Assembly: GCA_046262995.1 (NCBI GenBank)
Contig: JBHELQ010000117.1
Coordinates: 1 to 17,348 of the forward strand
DNA length: 17,348 bases
Source: JBHELQ01 sp046262995
Lineage (GTDB): Bacteria > Actinomycetota > Thermoleophilia > Solirubrobacterales > Thermoleophilaceae
Direction: 5' to 3'
In this document: in pieces, positions 13,745 through 17,348 of the stretch
How positions within the stretch are numbered: position 1 is the first letter of the stretch
How the letters are laid out: each line of letters begins with the position of its first letter
The notes under the pieces: generated by a model
Database searches by the model: none
What the model was told of the DNA's origin: nothing
The model's input: the letters and a program-made list of their open reading frames with translations, nothing else
Position numbers and translations under genes: made by a program

Positions 13745-13757
13745 GCGGCCGGCTCAG
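13735..13757. terminator. probable bidirectional terminator made of two overlapping palindromes
   Basis: GCCGGCC (13735-13741) pairs with GGCCGGC (13747-13753). The shifted arms CTGAGC (13741-13746) and GCTCAG (13752-13757) also pair perfectly. The element spans the 9-bp gap between the convergent acyl-CoA synthetase and phosphoesterase genes and contains both stop codons. There is no T-tract, so termination would rest on the GC stem alone, as often in high-GC actinobacteria. Confidence 0.45.
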
Positions 13758-15550
13758 TGGCAGCGCGTTGAGCCCGAGTCGAGGACGGTGCCGCTGGACG
13801 CTGTCACCTGACGCCAGTCGTAGCGGCCGCGCCGGAGCACCAGCCTGAGCACGCCGAAGGTGCCCTCGTCCTGGAACTGGCTGTTGGGGGCGACCGTCAC
13901 GAAGCTGTGGTGGGAGGCGCCCCCGGTGCCGACCAAGAGCTCACGGATCCCCCGGACCGGGTCGTAGCCGCCGGTGGGCGTCTGCGGCGCGAAGCGCTCG
14001 TACACGTGGTCGTGCCCGTTCAGGATCAGGTCCGCGCCACCCTGGTAGAGAGCGTCCCAGAGCGGGCGCACGGCGCTCGTCCCGAACTCGCCCGAGGTGA
14101 AGAGCGGACGGTGGAAGAGCGCCATCGTGCAAACGGCGGGATGTGCCGCCAGGTCGGCCCGGATCCAGCGCCCCTGGGGGGAGCTCGCGTCGCAGCCGCC
14201 GATCTTGCTGCACTCCGAGTTGAGCGTCAGCACGTGCCAGCTTCCGATGTCGAAGCTGTAGTAGCCCTTGCCGCGCTCCCCGGCGGGGCCCGCCTGCGCT
14301 CCCGGGCCATTGAAGTAGTCGAAGTAGCCCGCCGCGGCGGAGCTCGACCTGTACTCGTGGTTGCCCGGGACCGGGGAGATGAGAGGTTCGAGGCGGCCCC
14401 AGCTCGGGCCGAAGGAGCGCCTGAACTTGTCGAGCGTGCCGTCCTCGTACTGGGCGTCGCCCAGGACGAGCACGCGCGTGAGGTCCATGCGCATCAGCAG
14501 GTCCGACGTGTAGCGCTGGCGGCACACACCGGGGATGCCAAGCCCGCCGTTGAAGTACTTGCTCGCGGGATCGCACGCGATGTCGCCGGCGGCCGCGATC
14601 ACCGGGTCGAAGCCTGTCGTCTGCCAGCTCTGTGACCTTGCGGCCGAGCGCGAGGAGGTGAGCCGCCGGAAGCGCGAGCTCAGGCGCGTCAGCGGCCGCC
14701 GGCGCAGCTTGACCAGGTAGACCCAGCGCCTGCTCCCACGCCGGTACGTGAACGCGATCCGGCGGCCGTCCGGAGACCAGACCGGTTCGCTCTCATCCCC
14801 GTGAAGGCGGACCACGAGCCGCCTGTGTGCGCCGTTCGCGGTCAACAGGTAGATGTCGCGGTGGCCAGGCCTTCCTCGTGCGAAGGCGAGCGTCCGTCCG
14901 GTCGGGGACCACGCGGGGTCGGCGTCTCGGCGGCGGCTGTGGGTCAGCCGCCGCGCGGGCCCTCCGCTCGGCCGGATCGCGTAGATGTCGTCGTTGTTCC
15001 GGGCGTTCCGGCGGACGAAGGCGATCACCTTCCTGCGCGACCAGGCAGGCGACCTGTCGTCTCTGGCGCTCTTCGTGAGCCGCCGGAGCCGGCCTCCGTC
15101 GGCGCGGATCACGTAGATGTGCCGGTGGCGCCGCCGTCCGCGAGCGAAGGCGAGCGCATCACCCGGAGGGGACCACGTGGGCTCCCCGTCCCGTGGCCCC
15201 GCGGTGAGCTGCCGGAGCCCGACGCCCCCCGGATAGCTCACCCAGATCTGGGCTCCGAGCTCGCTGAAGCGCCGGAACGCCAACCTGCGGCCCTGCGGCG
15301 AGAACGCCGGCTGGTCCGAGCCATCTCGTCCGAGGGGCGCCCGCAGCCGGGTGCCGTTTGCCCGGCGTGTGAAGACCACCGGCGTCCCGGCTTGCCTCGC
15401 GACGTACGCGATCACGCCGTTCTTCGCCCGCGCGGCGCTGGCCGCTCCGGCTGCGCCGAGAGGAAGCGCGGCCAGGGCGAGAGCGAAGAGCGCAGCCCGC
15501 GCCGTGCGGCGCAGGTGGGCGTCCGGCCCGCTCGTCCAAGGCGAGAGCAC
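13754..15550 (-). CDS. secreted TolB-type beta-propeller / metallophosphoesterase fusion
   Basis: An exported two-domain protein of about 598 residues from the GTG at 15550. That start is preferred because it sits just before a basic stretch and signal peptide (HLRRTARAALFALALAAL); an upstream in-frame ATG at 15679 would overlap the enoyl-CoA hydratase gene by 56 bp. No clear ribosome site is seen. Residues about 45-290 contain five PD40/TolB-like blades recognised by WSPxGxxLAFxRG and IYxIxxxGGxxRRLT, for example WSPTGRTLAFARG and WSPDGRRIAF. From about residue 318 there is a calcineurin-like phosphoesterase with all metal-binding motifs: GDIAC (Asp323), GDAQY (Asp365), GNHEY (Asn397, His398), FHRP (His480) and GHDH (His513, His515). 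The dimetal site, spacing and C-terminal barrel resemble purple acid phosphatase-like secreted enzymes. Substrate unknown; phosphate scavenging is a guess. Confidence 0.82.
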   Translation of the reverse strand: MLSPWTSGPDAHLRRTARAALFALALAALPLGAAGAASAARAKNGVIAYVARQAGTPVVFTRRANGTRLRAPLGRDGSDQPAFSPQGRRLAFRRFSELGAQIWVSYPGGVGLRQLTAGPRDGEPTWSPPGDALAFARGRRRHRHIYVIRADGGRLRRLTKSARDDRSPAWSRRKVIAFVRRNARNNDDIYAIRPSGGPARRLTHSRRRDADPAWSPTGRTLAFARGRPGHRDIYLLTANGAHRRLVVRLHGDESEPVWSPDGRRIAFTYRRGSRRWVYLVKLRRRPLTRLSSRFRRLTSSRSAARSQSWQTTGFDPVIAAAGDIACDPASKYFNGGLGIPGVCRQRYTSDLLMRMDLTRVLVLGDAQYEDGTLDKFRRSFGPSWGRLEPLISPVPGNHEYRSSSAAAGYFDYFNGPGAQAGPAGERGKGYYSFDIGSWHVLTLNSECSKIGGCDASSPQGRWIRADLAAHPAVCTMALFHRPLFTSGEFGTSAVRPLWDALYQGGADLILNGHDHVYERFAPQTPTGGYDPVRGIRELLVGTGGASHHSFVTVAPNSQFQDEGTFGVLRLVLRRGRYDWRQVTASSGTVLDSGSTRCH

Positions 15551-15623
15551 GGAGGAGGTAACACGACCGATGCTCCGTGGCTGCGGCGGCGCTTTTGCCG
15601 ATGTCCGGTCGGAGACCGCGGGC

Positions 15624-16418
15624 CTAGCGACCTTGCCAGCGCGGCGATCGCTTCTCGGCGAAGGCGCGCACCCCCTCACGGAAGTCCTCGCTCCTGAAGC
15701 ACGACTCGCGCAGCTCCACGAGCTCGCTCTCGAGTCCCTCCGGGAGGCGCCCGGGATGCTCTCGCAGCGCCCGGAGGATCTGCTTGTTGCCGGCCAGGGA
15801 AAGCGGGGCGCCCTTGGCGATCTCCGACGCCAGCTCGATCCCCTGCTGCTCGAGCTCGCCGGGCTCCACCACTCGGTTCACCAGCCCCATCCGCTCCGCC
15901 CGCTCGGAGTCCACGTTCGCGGCCGTGAAGAACAGCTCCGCAGTGTTCGCCACACCACACACCTCGATGAACTTCCTCAGGCCGGTGTGGGAGTAGATGA
16001 GCCCGAGCCGGGCCGGGGGCATCCCCATCTTGACGCCGCGGGCCGCCAGGCGGACGTCGCAAGTCAGGGCCAGCTCGAGCCCGCCCCCGATGGCGTGTCC
16101 GTTGATCGCGCCCACCACTGGATAGGGGTAGGCCTCGAGCGCCTCCATGGCGTCATGGAAGGGGTGTGCCACGAGCCGCTCCGCGGCCTCCTCGAACTCC
16201 TGCTGCTCGAGGTTTCCGATGTCGTAGCCGGCTGAGAAGACGCCGCCGCTGCCGGTGATCAGGAGACAGCGCGCGGTCAGCTCGCGTGCGGCCTCGCCGA
16301 GGGCGTCGAGCGTCTCGTGATCCAGCGCGCCCCGGCGCTCGGGGTTCGAGATCCGCAGCCGCGCGACTCCCTCCGCCGGCTCGTCGAGCAGGAGCTTGCC
16401 GGAGGCGAGCTCTCTCAC
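15624..16418 (-). CDS. enoyl-CoA hydratase/isomerase-family (crotonase) protein
   Basis: A 264-residue crotonase-fold protein, the normal family length. The GTG at 16418 overlaps the TGA of the biotin-carrier gene by 4 bp (GTGA), indicating translational coupling. The oxyanion-hole segments that stabilise the thioester enolate are present: VFSAGYDIG (63-64) and NGHAIGGGLELALTCDVRLA (112-113). The first acid of classical hydratases is conserved (Glu115 in GGGLELAL). The second, expected in 'PExxLG', is replaced by Pro135 (MPPARLGLIYSHTG). This makes plain 2-enoyl-CoA hydration doubtful and leaves isomerase, decarboxylase, hydrolase or other crotonase chemistry possible. The rest (ELFFTAANVDSERAERMGLVNRVV, then AFAEKRSPRWQGR at the end) is standard. 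The extension of the frame to 16730 is antisense/shadow and was dropped. Confidence 0.87.
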   Translation of the reverse strand: MRELASGKLLLDEPAEGVARLRISNPERRGALDHETLDALGEAARELTARCLLITGSGGVFSAGYDIGNLEQQEFEEAAERLVAHPFHDAMEALEAYPYPVVGAINGHAIGGGLELALTCDVRLAARGVKMGMPPARLGLIYSHTGLRKFIEVCGVANTAELFFTAANVDSERAERMGLVNRVVEPGELEQQGIELASEIAKGAPLSLAGNKQILRALREHPGRLPEGLESELVELRESCFRSEDFREGVRAFAEKRSPRWQGR

Positions 16419-16627
16419 TCGAGAACGACCAGCGAGTCGCCCTCGGAGACCGATTGGCCCTCCGCGCAGAGGATCTCCTTGACCACTCCCTCGTCCTCCG
16501 CCTCGACCGGCATCTCCATCTTCATCGACTCGAGGATCACCAGCGTGTCGCCCTCGGCGACCGCTTGGCCCAGCTCGCACTCGATCTTCCACACGGTGCC
16601 CGTGATATGTGCCTCGACTTCTGGCAA
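16415..16627 (-). CDS. stand-alone biotin/lipoyl attachment protein (BCCP-like)
   Basis: A 70-residue single-domain carrier starting with TTG at 16627, chosen because AGGAGG lies 6 bp upstream and the protein then begins exactly at the domain edge (PEVEAHITGTVWKIECELG). The modification site is ESMKMEMP with Lys36; the MKM triplet flanked by Glu is the biotinylation signature and the hammerhead half-repeats (GQAVAEGDTLVILE, GQSVSEGDSLVVLE) are symmetric. Length and sequence resemble the small biotinylated proteins of mycobacteria that serve acyl-CoA carboxylases. No carboxylase alpha or beta subunit is in this window, so the partner must be encoded elsewhere. It is the first gene of a minus-strand unit with the enoyl-CoA hydratase-like gene (4-bp overlap) and is divergent from the glycerol kinase gene. 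Confidence 0.87.
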   Translation of the reverse strand: MPEVEAHITGTVWKIECELGQAVAEGDTLVILESMKMEMPVEAEDEGVVKEILCAEGQSVSEGDSLVVLE

Positions 16628-16633
16628 GGCCGT

Positions 16634-16639
16634 CCTCCT
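16634..16639 (-). promoter_or_regulatory. ribosome binding site supporting a TTG start for the biotin carrier
   Basis: On the minus strand a perfect AGGAGG (16639 to 16634) is followed after 6 bp by TTG at 16627. No ATG or GTG in frame is similarly placed; the nearest upstream in-frame start (16723) would overlap the divergent glycerol kinase gene. Confidence 0.7.
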
Positions 16640-16686
16640 GCGGTCGCCGGTCGTGAGCGCCGGAGCACGATACCTTCCTCGCGCGC

Positions 16687-17348
16687 GTGATCCTCGCCAT
16701 CGACCAGGGGACGACCGGCACAACCTGCATCGTCTTCGACGAGAACGGGCGTCCCCGAGGCAGGGCCTATCGCGAGTTCGAGCAGCGCTTCCCGCGACCC
16801 GGCTGGGTGGAGCACGACGCGAACGAGATCTGGGAGGTCACACGGGGGGTGGCGGCGCAGGCCCTCGGCGACGCGAACGTGCAGGGCCCGGACCTGAGCG
16901 CCATCGGGATCACGAACCAGCGCGAGACCGTGGTCGCCTGGGACCGGGAGACGGGCGAGCCGCTCCACAACGCGCTCGTATGGCAGGACCGGCGGACGGC
17001 GGCGCGCTGCGACGAGCTGCGCGAGCAGGGCCGGGAGCCCCTCTTCCGCGAGCGCACCGGCCTGGTGCTCGATCCGTACTTCTCGGGGACCAAGCTCGAG
17101 TGGCTCGTCCGCGAAGGGGGCGTGGATCCGGGCGCGGCGCTCGGCACGATCGACTCCTGGCTCGCGTTCAAGCTCACCGGCGGCCACGTCACGGATTACT
17201 CGAACGCCTCTCGCACGCTCGTGTTCGACATCAGGGAGCTCGGCTGGGACCGTGAGCTCTGCGAGCTCCTGTCCGTCGACCCCGGCTCGCTCCCCGAGCC
17301 GCTCCCGAGCTCCCACGTCTACGGCGAGACGGGCGAGTTCGGCGGCAG
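16687..17348 (+). CDS. glpK: glycerol kinase, N-terminal part (3' end outside window)
   Basis: The frame from the GTG at 16687 is open to the right edge (220 complete codons; full-length family members are about 500 residues). It phosphorylates glycerol to glycerol 3-phosphate with ATP. The N-terminus is MILAIDQGTTGTTCIVFDENG, holding the phosphate-1 loop DQGTTGTT. PGWVEHDANEIWE, IGITNQRETVVAWD, NALVWQDRRT and GLVLDPYFSGTKLEWLV follow at the expected places, including the glycerol-contacting Arg-Glu of NQRET. GTIDSWLAFKLTGG and TDYSNASRTLVFDI continue the FGGY_N domain. The start is not backed by a strong ribosome site but coincides with the conserved beginning of the family. It is divergent from the biotin carrier across 59 bp. 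Xylulose kinase or another FGGY kinase is much less likely given these motifs. Confidence 0.93.
   Translation, partial: MILAIDQGTTGTTCIVFDENGRPRGRAYREFEQRFPRPGWVEHDANEIWEVTRGVAAQALGDANVQGPDLSAIGITNQRETVVAWDRETGEPLHNALVWQDRRTAARCDELREQGREPLFRERTGLVLDPYFSGTKLEWLVREGGVDPGAALGTIDSWLAFKLTGGHVTDYSNASRTLVFDIRELGWDRELCELLSVDPGSLPEPLPSSHVYGETGEFGG

Noticed and set aside
13907..14635. Plus-strand open frame opposite the phosphoesterase domain
   Set aside because: Antisense to conserved metal-binding motifs; composition is shadow-like.

Overview
The window reads as chromosomal DNA of a very GC-rich actinobacterium. A Thermoleophilia / Solirubrobacterales-like host is likely. Pointers are a secreted beta-helix protein ending in an Arg-rich 'GRLRGRRLRAGRYRLRVGAIDAAGNR' type tail (quoted in parts in the entry), a hemolysin-type repeat protein ending in a Cys-Glu tail, and a stand-alone mycobacterial-style 70-residue biotin carrier. 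This placement is inference from family style; no rRNA or marker gene is present. No tRNA, rRNA, CRISPR array, transposase or phage gene was seen.

Left part (1-4047), more A/T-rich and loosely packed: the 3' end of a TetR-type regulator (+); a secreted parallel beta-helix protein (-) with a long untranslated leader, bracketed by two copies of a 33-bp direct repeat (227-259 and 2390-2422, 30/33 identical); a small glutaredoxin/GST-N-like protein (-); and a divergent SGNH-hydrolase-like lipoprotein (+) whose catalytic motifs look eroded.

Middle part (4048-9399): a DUF4234 membrane protein (+) converges, with a 4-bp CTAG stop overlap, on a three-gene minus-strand unit. In order of transcription that unit is zinc alcohol dehydrogenase, NAD(P)+ aldehyde dehydrogenase and a GT-C type membrane glycosyltransferase. 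A double-hotdog thioesterase is divergent from the alcohol dehydrogenase across only 28 bp. The two dehydrogenases could oxidise an alcohol to an acid through the aldehyde.

Right part (9406-17348): a minus-strand group of NUDIX hydrolase, RTX-like secreted repeat protein and NAD-dependent epimerase-like SDR. Divergent from it are rubredoxin and an AMP-forming acyl-CoA synthetase (+). Then come, on the minus strand, biotin carrier, enoyl-CoA hydratase-like protein (GTGA stop/start overlap) and a secreted TolB-propeller/metallophosphoesterase fusion. The 5' two-fifths or so of a glycerol kinase gene (+) runs off the right edge. Acyl-CoA synthetase, enoyl-CoA hydratase homologue, biotin carrier, thioesterase and an NUDT7/19-like NUDIX suggest a neighbourhood biased to acyl-CoA and fatty-acid metabolism, interspersed with secreted surface proteins.

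No clear novel defence or mobile system was found. The items most worth following up are the repeat pair around the beta-helix gene with its ~300-nt leader, the propeller-phosphoesterase fusion, and the enzymes with substituted catalytic residues.
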